A stretch of DNA of 64,000 nt. Source: Proteles cristata cristata. Lineage: Eukaryota > Chordata > Mammalia > Carnivora > Hyaenidae. The notes below the pieces were generated by a model. That model did no database searches, was not told the DNA's origin, and worked only from the letters and a program-made list of their open reading frames with translations. The position numbers were made by a program, and so were the translations under genes. Below, piece by piece: positions 22,801-34,324 of this stretch. The first letter of the stretch is position 1, and each line of letters opens with the position of its first letter. Location of the stretch: assembly GCA_017311185.1 (NCBI GenBank), contig JAESUZ010001745.1, forward strand, positions 328,471 through 392,470, read 5' to 3'.

Positions 22801-22977
22801 AATGTGTACTTATTTTTGAGAGACAGAAAGAAACAGTGCAAGAGGCAGAGGGGCAGAGAGAGAGGAAGACACAGAATCTGAGGCAGGCTCCAGGCTCTGA
22901 GCTGTCAGCACAGAACTTAAGAACTGCTAGATCATGACCTGAGCCGAAGTGGGATGCTGAACCACCCAGGTGCTCCC
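22801..22977 (-). mobile_element. Older CAN-SINE body, host of the nested SINE
   Basis: TTATTTTTGAGAGACAGAAAG, GGCTCTGAGCTGTCAGCACAG, then a deletion in the B-box region, ATCATGACCTGAGCCGAAG and CCACCCAGGTGCTCC. Its tail is the (TTTTC)n tract at 22484. Outer flanks GCAGGACAGT (22472) and GCAGCACAGT (22981) look like its decayed TSD. Confidence 0.85.
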
Positions 22978-23434
22978 CCTGCAGCACAGTTTTGATGGAC
23001 ATTTAACTCGGGCTGGTCTGTTCTTGGCTACTCTATTGTGACTAAAGGTTACAAATGATTCTGCCTGATTTCTCTCTTTGTTTACCTATCTCTCTTCCTG
23101 AGTTCTGGCTGGCTGGCACAATGCCTCCTGGATTTAGTAATCAACTCTCTTTCAACGGAATGACGTTGATACATTTCTATTTCTTCGATAGCATAGATCC
23201 CCCCTCTGACATTTTCTTCCCAGAAAATTAAGGGAAGTCTGTGATTTACTCTAGCATATACTCTCTGTTGTTACCCTCAACCATAATAGAATTGGGACTG
23301 AATAAATGCCACATTTTTAATATAGCAAACACTGATACATTAATTACTCAAGGCTGTTTCCTTGAAATTTTTAAATAAGTAAGCCTGTAACCCGTTTAAA
23401 TCATTTGTCTCTGCTGAGAAGGGCACAGGAGTAG

Positions 23435-23545
23435 TAAAAGCTCTGGACAAGGAGTTAGAGGCTTGAATTTGAAATCCACTTCTGGCAATCATTGCCTCTG
23501 GCTCTGGAAATTTGGACATGTTTCTTTCATCTGTAAAGGTAAATA
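23435..23545 (+). repeat. MIR relic
   Basis: AAGCTCTGGACAAGGAGTTAGAGGCTTGAATTTGAAATCC matches the tRNA-like head of MIR. Decayed. Confidence 0.6.
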
Positions 23546-23634
23546 ACAAAACTTGCATCACAGAAACTTTGGTGTTGGAATTGAATGGGAGATATATATG
23601 CAGAGCACCTTAATCAATGATATTGCAGCTAATA

Positions 23635-24118
23635 TATTCAGGCAGTTGAATGCATGGAATTTGGTGTCACATCGGGGTTTGATTCCTGGCAATGCCTTTC
23701 AATGGTTAGGTGACCTTGAGGGAGCTATTTTTTTAAGCTTATTTATTTATTTTGAGAGACTGAGAGGAGAGAGAGCCTGAGGAGGGGAGGGGCAGAGAGA
23801 GAGGGAGTGAGTGTATCTTAAGCAGGCTCCCCCCTGAGAGCACAGAGCCCAATTCCAGGCTTGATCCCAAGAACCTTGAGATCATGACCTGAGCTGAAGC
23901 CAAGAGTCAGATTCTGAACTAGCTTGGCCACCCAGGTGCCCTGAGAGAATTATTTATCTTCTTTCTGCTTCAGTGTTCTCATATATTACACGGAGATAAG
24001 ATTTCCTGTCTCCTGGGGCTGTTGTATGGATTCAATCAGATGATGAAAGTAAAGTGCTTATTTAGCACAGTGCCCACCAATTTAGTAAATGTTCGATAAA
24101 TGCTAGCTGTGCTAATAG
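23635..24118 (+). repeat. MIR split by a SINE
   Basis: The left part (23635-23730) reads GGTGTCACATCGGGGTTTGATTCCTGG ... GTGACCTTGAGG. The right part (23956-24118) reads CTTCAGTGTTCTCATATATTACACGG ... GTGCTTATTTAGCACAGTGCCC ... CGATAAATGCTAGCTG. Joined across the SINE they form a nearly complete MIR. Confidence 0.8.
23731..23941 (-). mobile_element. Felid CAN-SINE, antisense, inside a MIR
   Basis: The reversed SINE runs from AAGCTTATTTATTTATTTTG to GGCCACCCAGGTGCCC. Flanks TGAGGGAGCTATTT (23717) and TGAGAGAATTATTT (23942) are a TSD with two differences, so this is an older insertion. Confidence 0.9.
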
Positions 24119-24119
24119 G

Positions 24120-25960
24120 ATAAGTTATTCCACAGCTATTATTAATGGTTGTTCAATAAACGTAGTTACACCTATTTCACAAAAAGGAGATTCTCTTTGG
24201 GAAAAACAAATTCTTTTGAAACACAAACAGGAGACACTGTACATGATCTGACCGGGAAAAATGCACTCCATTAGGCAGCCTAACCCATGATCATGAGTCA
24301 TTTTACAAGGAACTTCCACAAACCTTAGAAAAATCATCCTTGAGAGGGAGTCAGAGAGGTTTGCGCGCTTTCGTTCTTGCACTAGGATGAAACCAGAGAA
24401 ACATCTTGCGGCTAGTGTTTCAATATTTGTGAAATAATTGCTGTCACATAGCATGTGGGTCTTTGAAAAAGTTTCAAAAGTATTTATCAAAATATATCTT
24501 TACTTCACATGGGTGGTAGGCATCAGGGTATGCTATTTTCCTTGGCAAAGACAGACGCAACAACAAAGTTGTTTTTCCATAGATGACCTGAGGAAAGGCT
24601 GATATGGAATTTACTCCAAATGAAATACCATGGTATACAGGTAATGTTTTTACAGAATTATCTGAATGTAGATTTTTTTTTCTTTTCTTGGAACACGTGA
24701 ATATTATTTTCCTCTGTTAGAATGCTTGTGAAGTGAGTAAATGCCATGTAAAAAAATTCCAAAACTCTCCTTGGAACAGTCTGAAAGCAGGTGAAAGTTT
24801 TAAAAGACCTCTCTCTCTCTCTTTATTTAAACTTAAAGCTTTTCATTTTCTTGTCACAGGATAGCTAATGTGTAATCGTAGCTAAAAGACCTCTTTAATC
24901 CTTGAATTCTATTCATGAAAAACCATTGTAAAAGTTAATATAGCTGCTGATTTTATAGATACTACTTATTGGTTGCACCCTTAGGGAATGAATCGGTCTG
25001 GTAGTAGCATAGTGGGTCTTTCCTCTGCACCGTTTGTCTTCCTCACCCCAGTCCTATGCGGAAATGGTCCTATTCAAGAGTTTCTGGTAAATATTTGACA
25101 ACCTGCTTTCAGGAAAATAAAAAGAAGTATTAGGTTGCGGCGTATGCTGATTTCTATTGTGCAGATACCCCCACCATGGCTGACTTCAAGCCAACGCACC
25201 TAAAGTTGGGAAGAGATGCACTCAGTCCATGCCCAGCAATCTAGAGCCGGCCCAGCCCACATCACTGCTCCTATTCCTTACCCAACATCCACTCCAGTGG
25301 GCCCAACGTTAGCAACATGAATGAAGAAGACAGAATAGACAAATGAATGAGGCAGACACAATTTTTGTGTGATTGGCTGCACATACTACAAAACTATTAA
25401 AATGATGATTTAGAAGCATAATTCACACTTGATTTTTCTACAATTACTGTGAATTTTATGGAAGAATTTTTAAAAGTTCCTACTAATGCTTATGGATTAA
25501 AGTCTTATGATTTCTATGGCCTTTGGATCTTTCTGTCTCTTGAAAATGATCACTTGAATGGGCCAAATGATCCATACTATGCACATATTAATGTTTCATT
25601 AAAATGGAAATACACATATACAAAACACCCACAAAACATAACCTCAGACCCCAATCTGAGTTCAAGACATAGAGATATAGAGAAATAATGGATAGAGACA
25701 ACTACATTGTTTTCAGAAATCAAAACCAAACCAACACACCCTTCTCACAACACTGTACACTTTATCGTAGAGTCATCTGTTTCCATGGCTGCTCCGATAG
25801 CTGTATAATTCCTCTGGTGCCAGAAGTTGGAATTTCGATTCCAAAAATGTCCACAAATACCTCTTGCACACTTTTATTTATTAAAGAAGCTGCCACCAAG
25901 ATCTGAATGTTGAGGAACTGTTGCATCGTGCTTCGGAGCTGTGGCTGAGTCTGCGTGTGG
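24120..25960. other. Unassigned non-coding stretch
   Basis: Only a (CT)n run near 24812 stands out. The 121-codon antisense ORF (24125-24490) has no recognisable domain. No gene or named repeat was seen. Confidence 0.45.
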
Positions 25961-25964
25961 CTCA

Positions 25965-26300
25965 GCATTTCCTAGCTCTGTGAAGTTGGGTAAGTATTTA
26001 ACTTAAAAAATTTTTTTCTTTAATGTTTATTTATTTTTGAGAGCAAGCGAGCGAGCAAATGCACATGAGAGAGAGCAAGTGGAGAAGAGGCACAGAAAGA
26101 GGGAAACACAGAATCTGAAGCAGGCTCCAGACTCTGAGCTGTCAGCACAGAGCCAGATGTGGGGCTTGAACCCACAAACCATGAGATCATGATCTGAACC
26201 AAGTCAGGGGGTTAACTGACTGAGCCACCCAGGCATCCCGGTAAGTATTTAAAAATTAGTTGCCTTACATGTCAAATGAGAATATTTATATCCTACGATA
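25965..26300 (+). repeat. Possible MIR split by a SINE
   Basis: CTAGCTCTGTGAAGTTGGGTAAGTATTTAA before the SINE and TTGCCTTACATGTCAAATGAGAATATTTAT after it follow the MIR core order. Confidence 0.5.
26002..26239 (-). mobile_element. Felid CAN-SINE with 13 bp TSD
   Basis: The TSD GGTAAGTATTTAA lies at 25989-26001 and 26240-26252. The reversed SINE body includes an unusual GCAAGCGAGCGAGCAAATGC segment in place of the plain (GA)n block. Confidence 0.93.
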
Positions 26301-27070
26301 TGATTATGTTTTCATCTGCCCTGCAACCATGCCAGAACTTTTTCTGAAAATGTCCCTTTCCTACCTGTCATCTACATGACTGTCCTGGAAATTGACAAAG
26401 TGGTAAATAAGAGGGAGTTTTGCCACCCTTCAGCCCCCTCAAATACCTGTATTAGGGCTTTCTCTTTTCTACCACTGCTGTATCTGGAGGGTCTAGTTTC
26501 CTATGCTCTGTTTTGGGGTACTTATGAGGGCCCTGGATTGATGATAAAGATAGTGCCCATAAGAGGCTGAGCAGAGTTTTGGGCACAGACGGATGCGCAG
26601 ATGCTGGGTAATACATGGCTGAAGTAGAGGCAGCTGACACTGCCAGCCATCCTCTGTCCAATAGTGACAACAGCCACTGACATGGCTTTTCTGTAAGCAC
26701 AAGGACAGTCCATTATCTTGGCTTCTACTTTGCTTCCTAGAGCTAGCCACTTTATGATGATTAGCCTTATTTTCAGGCTAACTTTTCCTTCTCACCCCTA
26801 ATTCCCCTGTGATCCTCCTGGTCTGGAGATTCTGTCTTCTTCTTCTTGGCTCCACCCTTCCCTTTTTTCTTTCTCTCTCTCAGCACAGGTAACCCTCAAC
26901 CATCTCCCTTCCAAGTGTAGGAGTTGTAATGTAAACTCTTTGATCCACTTTCTTCAGGGACTTCCTTTTAAGTCTCAAGACGTTAGTTAGGAAGCATGAA
27001 AAGTAAAGCAAAACAAAACAAAATCCAACCAACCAACAATAACTAAGCCAAACCTACGAATGAATGTCAA
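26300..27070. other. Unassigned non-coding stretch
   Basis: Several overlapping antisense ORFs at 26452-26750 are in different frames and look like chance. No repeat was recognised. Confidence 0.45.
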
Positions 27071-27086
27071 TGTATTTTTTCTTTTT

Positions 27087-27305
27087 TAAAAAAAATTTTT
27101 AATGTATATTTATTTTTTGAGAGAGAGAGACCACGTGTGAGTAGGGAAGGGACAGAGAGAGAGAGGGAGACACAGAATCCCAAGCAGGCTCCAGGCTCTG
27201 AGTTGTCAGCACAGAGCCCGATGCGGGGGCTTGAACTCATAAACTGTGAGATCGTGACCAGAGCTGAAGTCAGACACCTAACTGATTGAGCCACCCAGGT
27301 GCCCC
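27087..27305 (-). mobile_element. Felid CAN-SINE with 16 bp TSD
   Basis: The TSD TGTATTTTTTCTTTTT lies at 27071-27086 and 27306-27321. The reversed body carries GGCTCTGAGTTGTCAGCACAG, GCCCGATGCGGGGGCTTG and TTGAGCCACCCAGGTGCCCC. Confidence 0.93.
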
Positions 27306-27753
27306 TGTATTTTTTCTTTTTACTTTCCTTATAGAAAAATGCTAAAGCTTCTGAATTTCTCTAACTGGGAGAAGGATGAAAGTGTATGAAGGAAAGTAAA
27401 ATCAGAAGGACTGACATTTCAAGTTCTTATTACCTTAATTTAATAGACATGACTTACTGAACACTGGTGGTGTGGTGTTGGGCATCTGAATAAATCTTGG
27501 CTGATAGTGTCCCTGCCAGGAGTATTAGAATTGCAACTCAGAAAGGATAGCCTTTCTTAGGTGTTAAAAATGTAGGTTGTAAAACTTGAGAATTATTCAC
27601 GGTCTTGTTTTCCGGTAGAGAGACATAAGGACCAGAGGAAATCCATTTAAAGACCAAGAAAGAAGAATGTGGGAAACTTGCAAAGAGAGCAGAGATGACA
27701 GACCCAGTGAGGAACTTGACAACACTTCTAGAAACTAGTGCCTGTGATTTTAG

Positions 27754-27959
27754 AGTTCTTTTTTTTTTTTTATTTTTTTTATTTAACATTTATTCATGTT
27801 TGAGAGAGAGAGAGCGTGAGCAGAGGAGGGAAAGTGAGAGAGAGGGAGACAGGCTCTGAGCTGTCAGCACAGAACCCAACATGGGGCTCGAACCCATGAA
27901 CCATGAGATCCTGACCTGAGCCAAAGTCAGAGGCTTAACCGACTGAGCCACCCAGACAT
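27754..27959 (-). mobile_element. Felid CAN-SINE with small internal deletion
   Basis: TSD GCCTGTGATTTTAG (27740) and GCCTGTGATTTCAG (27960). The reversed body lacks ~25 bp between GAGGGAGACA and GGCTCTGAG. Confidence 0.92.
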
Positions 27960-28284
27960 GCCTGTGATTTCAGGGATCAAACCACATTCTCATTTTACTG
28001 GGTTTTACAAGCTGAGTTTCTATCATTTGGGACCCAGAGTCCTATTACAAATATCCACTTTGTGGGGTTTCTGTGCAGTTTAGACACAGTAAGTAAGCTC
28101 TTTCGATTTCTTAGTAGACTACCTGGCACTTAATAAGCCCATGGGATGTTGTTGTTATTGTTTAAAACAATTTACTTTTTGCCATCTGACTTGTAGTATC
28201 AAGATTTGCTAGTCACTGTCCATGCTTGTCCAAGACAAAATGATTTACTCACTTATCATCCATTCTACGCATGTTTCGGTTGGG

Positions 28285-28393
28285 AAATCCTTCCTGTCCT
28301 TCTTCAGCATTACAAACCCTTAGGAACCATTACTTCCATAGGGCAGTGTCTGACACATGGAAAGCACTGAATGATTTGTTCAATGAATGCATT
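28285..28393 (+). repeat. L2 3' end relic
   Basis: GGCAGTGTCTGACACATGGAAAGC ... GATTTGTTCAATGAATGC is the terminal L2 pattern (CAGTGCCTGGCACATAG ... TTGTTGAATGAATGA). Confidence 0.65.
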
Positions 28394-28638
28394 CAGGATG
28401 TGATATAGGAATAACTGATGAATTTCTGTGATTTAAGAACAAGCAAACTAAATTATCACTCCTAACTATTGTCATGTATATTGAAGTTAATATTTAGTGT
28501 TAATGAAAATATTCTGTCATTTCCTTGAAAATGTCTGATAAAACTTCTATTGAACAAATGATACTTTGGTTTTGTATTAATTCAGAGAACCGACCTACTC
28601 CTGCAGGCTTGGAATTATTTAAAATCCACACAAGGTTA

Positions 28639-28849
28639 GGGGCCTGTGGGTGGCTCAGTCACTTAAGCATCCGACTTCGACTCAGGTCATGATCTCTCCA
28701 TTTGTGAGTTTGGGCCCTGTGTCGGGCTCTGCTCTGACAGATTCAGAATCTGCTTGGAATTCTGTGTCACCATCTCTCTGCCCTTTCCCCACTCGTGTTC
28801 TATCTCTCTTTGTCTCTCAAAAACAAATAAACATTTAAAAAATGTTTTT
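28639..28849 (+). mobile_element. Felid CAN-SINE with 17 bp TSD
   Basis: TSD AAATCCACACAAGGTTA (28622) and AAATCAATACAAGGTTA (28850), two differences. The head is GGGGCCTGTGGGTGGCTCAG and the tail AAAACAAATAAACATTT. Confidence 0.93.
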
Positions 28850-28866
28850 AAATCAATACAAGGTTA

Positions 28867-30379
28867 TCACGTGCTGAGCTTATCTTAGCCTCATGGAGGA
28901 AGATCAGCTTCACTTGGAGTCAAAGTGCATAATGTCACCATTTAACAAAGTTTGTCCCATATCTTTCACTACACATTATCCATTTAAACTTCCTTGGTTG
29001 CAGATTTTAAGAGATACTTCAAAAATGGACTGGGTTGTGCATTTGTTGTATGATTTATGGTAAGGAGAGGATCGTTTTCTAGGAAACCATGTTAATATTA
29101 ACCTCTACTATTTGAGAGAAATGTTGACCTAACCAAAGTACTTTCCTTATGATTTACCTGGCTTGACATTCCATTGTGATTTCGTCTACTACTATAGAAG
29201 GAACACATTATTTATCAGCAAGCTTTGTACATTATTTTACTGCTCCAATGTGGACATAAACATCTCTAAAGAGACTTAGACCTTGGCTTTTGTACTTCCT
29301 TTAAAACCATTCCTCTCAACTGTTTTTCTTCCCGGTGAAGCTTTGTTTGTCTCTCTTTTGGAGAAGAGAATGTCAGGGTGTTACCTAATGAAATCCTTCA
29401 AGAATAAATTATACAAATACAAGGAAAAAACTGTGCTCGATCTTATCTGAAGACAGACGGAGAAGATCCAGAGTTTAAATCATGGAATGGAAGAATAAAG
29501 CCTGGCTTTAAATCAGTGAAAGTTTGTTTTGTGATGCTTTTGTTTGTCATGAATTCCTTCGAGAAACTGCTGAAAACTATGAGTCTACTCCCTAGAAAAA
29601 TCTATACATCAATATACACAAAATTTGAGACATTTCTGAGTTCACAAACACGCTGAAACTCTTCTATGAATTCCATGTTAAAAACAAACACTTGCTCTAA
29701 AGAACAAGTTCCACGTAATAAAAATTGTTTAATACTTAACTAAGTTGCATTCACAAAGCTTTTTTCAAACAGGAAATACAGCCTTTGTTGTTTTATTTCG
29801 GAACTGACTTAATATCTGTAGCCACAATAAAGTCACTCTCTGTGCTGAGTCTTTGAAAGATATGCTTTTTGTGAAATGCATATCTCACATTCATATTACA
29901 AATGCATTCATATTACAAATACTGAAACTGACGGAAGCATCTGCTCTTTCTGAAATAGCACCTGCTATAATGGGACCTGCATCATAATTTTGGGAGGGGA
30001 ATGAATTTGTAAAGAGGTGACTATATAGGTTTGGATGGAAACTTAAATTTAGGTCTGTTAATCGTAAAGAGTCAATGCACTGACATGTTCTAAGTTTTAT
30101 CCTCTGATATCATAAATAAAATTGGGGTGAATTATTGCTTCACATAAACTACTAAATCGAGAACACAAAAATGGCCTGGGGAAACATTTTGCTATTTTAT
30201 GGCCAGAAGACCTCTGTGGGTGGTCATGAGTTTGTACATGGTTTCCCAGAATGTTAATCCACAGGGACAGCTCAGCCCCTCCAACTATATGTATTTTTAA
30301 AAATATGAATGAACATCATGGTAAACAAAGGATATTTGATGTTTTCCTTCACTAGTGTATGCTTAGAACAAAAGCACAT

Positions 30380-30382
<3 letters not shown>
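28867..30382. other. Unassigned non-coding stretch
   Basis: No named repeat or gene was seen. A small tandem duplication of ATTCATATTACAAATGC lies near 29892-29923. Confidence 0.45.

Positions 30383-30431
<49 letters not shown>
30383..30431. repeat. (AC)n microsatellite
   Basis: About 24 uninterrupted AC units flanked by TATAT and ATATATG. Long perfect runs like this are usually length-polymorphic. Confidence 0.97.
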
Positions 30432-30436
<5 letters not shown>

Positions 30437-31079
30437 GCATAAGGTGCCAATGGCATAGATACTAGCAATAAATAGTTACCTTTGATGATATTGAAATTTA
30501 AGAGGCCCAATTACTTTATTATGAGATCGTCAGATCCAATTTCCTCCTCTTCCATTACCATTATTATAAAACACCATTATGTCTCTCACCATCATCTTCC
30601 ACTCAGTGTTCTTATTTAAACACATCTATCCCAAGGATTTTAACCCTATTGTCTCCTACTTTATTGGCGAAACACAGAATACACACCCTTTAGATTTCTG
30701 CCGGAGAATGCTACACTCAACTGTTTGCTTTTGGTTCTCAGATCAGAGAAGGCTGATATTTTTAGAGCCCCTTTGAAGGATCTGAAGTCGATGTGTACCT
30801 CTTGGTCAGTGGTTTTAGAATTTTTTGAGTGAAACCCATAATAAAGTTATATATATATGACTTATACTACATGTATACATAAAAATAAAAGTTTCTGAAA
30901 AATATGCTTATATTTACCATCTGTACTACTTAAGTACATATTCTAAAAAAGTGTAGTCCACTATTAATATTTAGTATTCTTTCTATTTTATTCTGATCTC
31001 TTTCAAAAAAAAATACTGTCCTCCAGATTGATTTCACAACCCCTGAAGAAGGCAAACAGTTTAAAACCTCCTACTAAGA

Positions 31080-31240
31080 GTTAAAGGTTCTCAAAATCTC
31101 AAGGCGCTCTTTCAAAATGCAGATTATTAGGCCCGCTTTCAGAGATTCTGATTCACTAGTGCAGTCCAAACATCTACAATATTTCAGAAGCTTCCAAGGT
31201 TATTCTGAGGTAGATTTTGAGATGCAGTTTCTATCTAGTA
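31080..31240 (+). repeat. MER5A-like (hAT-Charlie MITE) relic
   Basis: GGTTCTCAAAATCTCAAGG, CAAAATGCAGATTATTAGGCCC, CAGAGATTCTGATTCACTAG and TTCAGAAGCTTCCAAGG follow the MER5A order. Confidence 0.7.
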
Positions 31241-31574
31241 ATCCATGTCCTATTCTTGAATTAGGTTAGATCAGCTAAAAATTATATACTGACACTAGGC
31301 TGTGTTGGCTGACTGCAGGGTTACTTTTACTGAGCAAGCTTTGGTGTCCTGTCTTCAGTTTTCACTGAAGGATGCAAGAAAAAATTTAATATTGCACTTT
31401 CATAGGCATGTCATTGAGACAAAAGTTTTCATAGCATAGCAGGGTTGACTATGCAGAGCCTAAAGTAAAATTGTTTTCAGTTCTCTACACCTAGGAGGTC
31501 TACAAAGGCTTCACTTCCCTTAAAGTCTTGCTATTTTGTCTTATTATCAAGAGAATCTATCTCATAACTATTTT

Positions 31575-31692
31575 ATGTCGTGACAGCCAAGACTTTGTTC
31601 TGTTTTAACTCTCATATTCCTAGTACCTAGAACGATGGTTGGCTCCTAGGAGAAACTAACAAAATAAATATTTGTTGAATTGAATTGAATGC
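31575..31692 (+). repeat. L2 3' end
   Basis: CATATTCCTAGTACCTAGAACGATGG ... AAATAAATATTTGTTGAATTGAATTG is the classic L2 terminus. Confidence 0.75.
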
Positions 31693-32043
31693 TTCCCTTT
31701 CACTTTTGCTTCCAATGATATTGGAGACAAATTCATATCTCAACTTTGACCTATGTATGTGCACATTTACTACCTTTGTGCTTTTTGACAATCTATGCCT
31801 ACTTGTGTGCTTCTGGGTTTTTATGTGGTAAACTTATATACATGGCAGTTTCTACATAAATAAACATCACCAACAACTATTATGTTGTATAATATTATAT
31901 GTATAATACATAATATTTTGAACATATTTTCATGTGTGTAACTTTTTCCCCTCATATGAAGTTAATATCAAAAGTCAGTTTTCCTGATTTATCCAATCCA
32001 GACTAATATTTTCTGCCTATACAACTCATTGTCCTTGCGGGAT

Positions 32044-32373
32044 GCTGGCATTGGCAAACACCGACCATGGGCCATTTCCTGTTTCTGTGTGGCCCAGGAA
32101 CCATACAAACATTTTTAACTGATTAAAAAACATTCAAGGAAGACTAATATTTTGTGACATGTGAAAACTATAAGACTTAAACTTCAGGGTTCATAGCTAA
32201 AGTTTTATGGGGCCAAGACCACACCCATTCGTTTACATATTGTCTATGGCTTCTTCCAAGCTACAATGGTAGGGGGAGTAGTTGCTACAGAGGTCACCAA
32301 ACCATATGTGTGTGACCCGCAAAGCCTAAAATATTTACATCTGGAACTTCAGGGAAAATTTTGCCAACCCTTG
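32044..32373 (-). repeat. Ancient hAT-type MITE, antisense
   Basis: The left end, CTGGCATTGGCAAAC, and right end, TTTTGCCAACCCTTG, are imperfect inverted repeats. Between them, CCCATTCGTTTACATATTGTCTATGGC and CCGCAAAGCCTAAAATATTTAC match a well-known mammalian hAT non-autonomous element. I found no clear 8 bp TSD. Confidence 0.75.
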
Positions 32374-32399
32374 CAGTTTGCTTTTGCTGCAACCAACCT

Positions 32400-34060
32400 A
32401 CTTCTTGGGAAAATGTGGACTTGCAAAAGAAGAGCCTCACGTGTGGGCTATCTGTAAATTAGAATACTTACCCTGATTTTAGATAAGGTACATAAAGAAA
32501 CCTCTGCTCAAGTATAAACTAATTCTTCTGGGGCCTTTTAAATTATTAAACTCTATTCTTTGGTATTTCTGTTCAGTGTATTGTGCTGGCCAAAATTTAG
32601 GTAACTTCACATTCTTCAGTTAATAGCCATCTTTCAAAGAAATCAACATACCTTTTAATCTTAGTGAGTATACACTTTAGTATTTTCTCTAGAGATGGTC
32701 TAGTTTCTATAAGTTGACCTAATGTGTAAAGATAATCATGTTATGCTTTGAGCTACACATTCGTTCCCAGTATCCCCTTCACATCAGGTCTATGGAGAGT
32801 ACAGAGGCTGGGAGGGTCTGAATAGGGTCATCAGTCTTGAAACATAGGGTTTCTGTTTATTGACCCTTTCAGTAGAGTCTCAACTTCATCATAGGATGGA
32901 GGGAAAGAGGGATGGAGAATAGACAGAGGGAATGTGACTAAAGAAAAAGGTGGAGGTGATTAGAGACATTTGAACTAGTGATACCCAACTTGTCTTCATA
33001 AAGTCCTATTGAAGTTTGGAGCTCTGGCTTTTACATGTGGAAATAAACCATGTAAAGTAATAAGTTTTTACTCAAGGTCACAATCTGCCCAGCTGCTCCG
33101 GAGTTCTTGGCTTCCACAGGCTACCCCTCTGCTGTGTGTATTTGTCATGAAACTCATAATCCTCTCAAGCCTTCAGGAGGGGCTGAGGACATTGATGAAA
33201 CCATTACAAGAACAGCATAAGCCTGCAGTTATAGAGTATTTGTTTCCCTACAAATGTTGTGGAAACTTAGCCACCCAAGTTTGCTGCCGAGATAGAGCTG
33301 GAGACTGTAGCGTGTGTCTAATTGTGCTCCAAGCCTGTCTTCAGAATCTTTCCCCCTCCCTACTCCCCGTTTTGCATGGAAGCACAGAAAAACAATGCCT
33401 TGCTAGCATTAATCTAGAGTGTTCCCAAGAAGAATCACTTAATGATCTGGAAAGATCTGTTATGGTACCAATTGAGATATTTAAAGATGTCAAGTCACAA
33501 CCAAAAGGGTTGCATCAGAGCAGTAAAGTCAGCGCCTGTATCTTTTTCCTGTGTATTTCCCTACACTCTGCCATTAAGGTTCATCTTGTCACTCTAGTCC
33601 GAAAAAGAAGGAATGGGGGCTAGAACTTCTCAATTATTTTGGCATAATTTTGCCTGGAAAGGGATTCCAGATCTAACATTCTTTTGGGGAAGCCAACCAA
33701 GGTGTGGCTGAGCCTCAGGGACCCATCTGCCCCATGGTGCCAGGGCAAAGGCAAGATGTCAATGAGGCAGCTTCCTTGACGGCCTCGGTATTGCTCCCAT
33801 GCTTCTCTCTTTCTCATTCTTTCATGACAACATAATACTTTCCCAGAATTGCTAAAAATGTGCCTCTTGTGGAGAATGTGCTCAGGGGGAGAAGTAATCC
33901 CTGCAGCCCCTCTCTCTGGAGCTTCTGCTCAGCACACTGTCAAATCGTTTACTGGTTTGACCACTCTTGCCTAAGTGGTTGTCAATGAACCCATTGCCTT
34001 TGTTTGCTGTGCCAGAAGTGACTATCAACAGGGAAATACATGTGGTGGGAGGAAAAAGAA
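32400..34060. other. SINE-free, repeat-poor stretch
   Basis: I recognise no repeat in this 1.6 kb. It contains the window's longest ORF (33009-33623). No CpG island is present. Confidence 0.5.
33009..33623 (+). other. Unassigned 204-codon ORF
   Basis: This is the longest open frame in the window. The predicted 204-residue product has eleven or more cysteines (for example KCCGNLATQVCCRDRAGDC), a basic C terminus and some hydrophobic patches (SACIFFLCISLHSAIK), but no arrangement that I recognise as a domain. It is not L1 or retroviral. Flanking splice signals, a CpG promoter and a poly(A) signal are not evident. My rough estimate is that one ORF this long in 64 kb is only mildly surprising. 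It is most likely non-coding, though it lies in a repeat-poor block. Confidence 0.15.
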
Positions 34061-34064
34061 AAGA

Positions 34065-34320
34065 TGGAAATGAACATTTATCAAGTATTTCCCAAGTTAT
34101 GTGCTTTGTGTGCAGTTTTTACTTTATTTCAGGACAAGTTGCAAATGTGGTTAGCACCTTGGAAATAGCTCTGGTGGATATTATCATTATTCGCACTTCA
34201 TAGATGGCAAAAACCACTTCTCAGAGAGGTGAAGCAACTTGCCAAAACCACATGCTAATGAGCGGGCAGTATGTTTGTCTAAATTCCTTGTCTGTTTCCA
34301 CCAGGCCACATACACTCACA
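34065..34320 (-). repeat. MIR relic, antisense
   Basis: GAACATTTATCAAGTATTTCCC, GGATATTATCATTATTCGCAC, CTCAGAGAGGTGAAGCAACTTGCC and CTGTTTCCACCAGGCCACAT match a reversed MIR. Confidence 0.7.
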
Positions 34321-34324
34321 AATC

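Noticed and set aside
24125..24490. 121-codon antisense ORF
   Set aside because: No domain, splice or promoter context, and its right-hand end abuts a MIR; consistent with chance.
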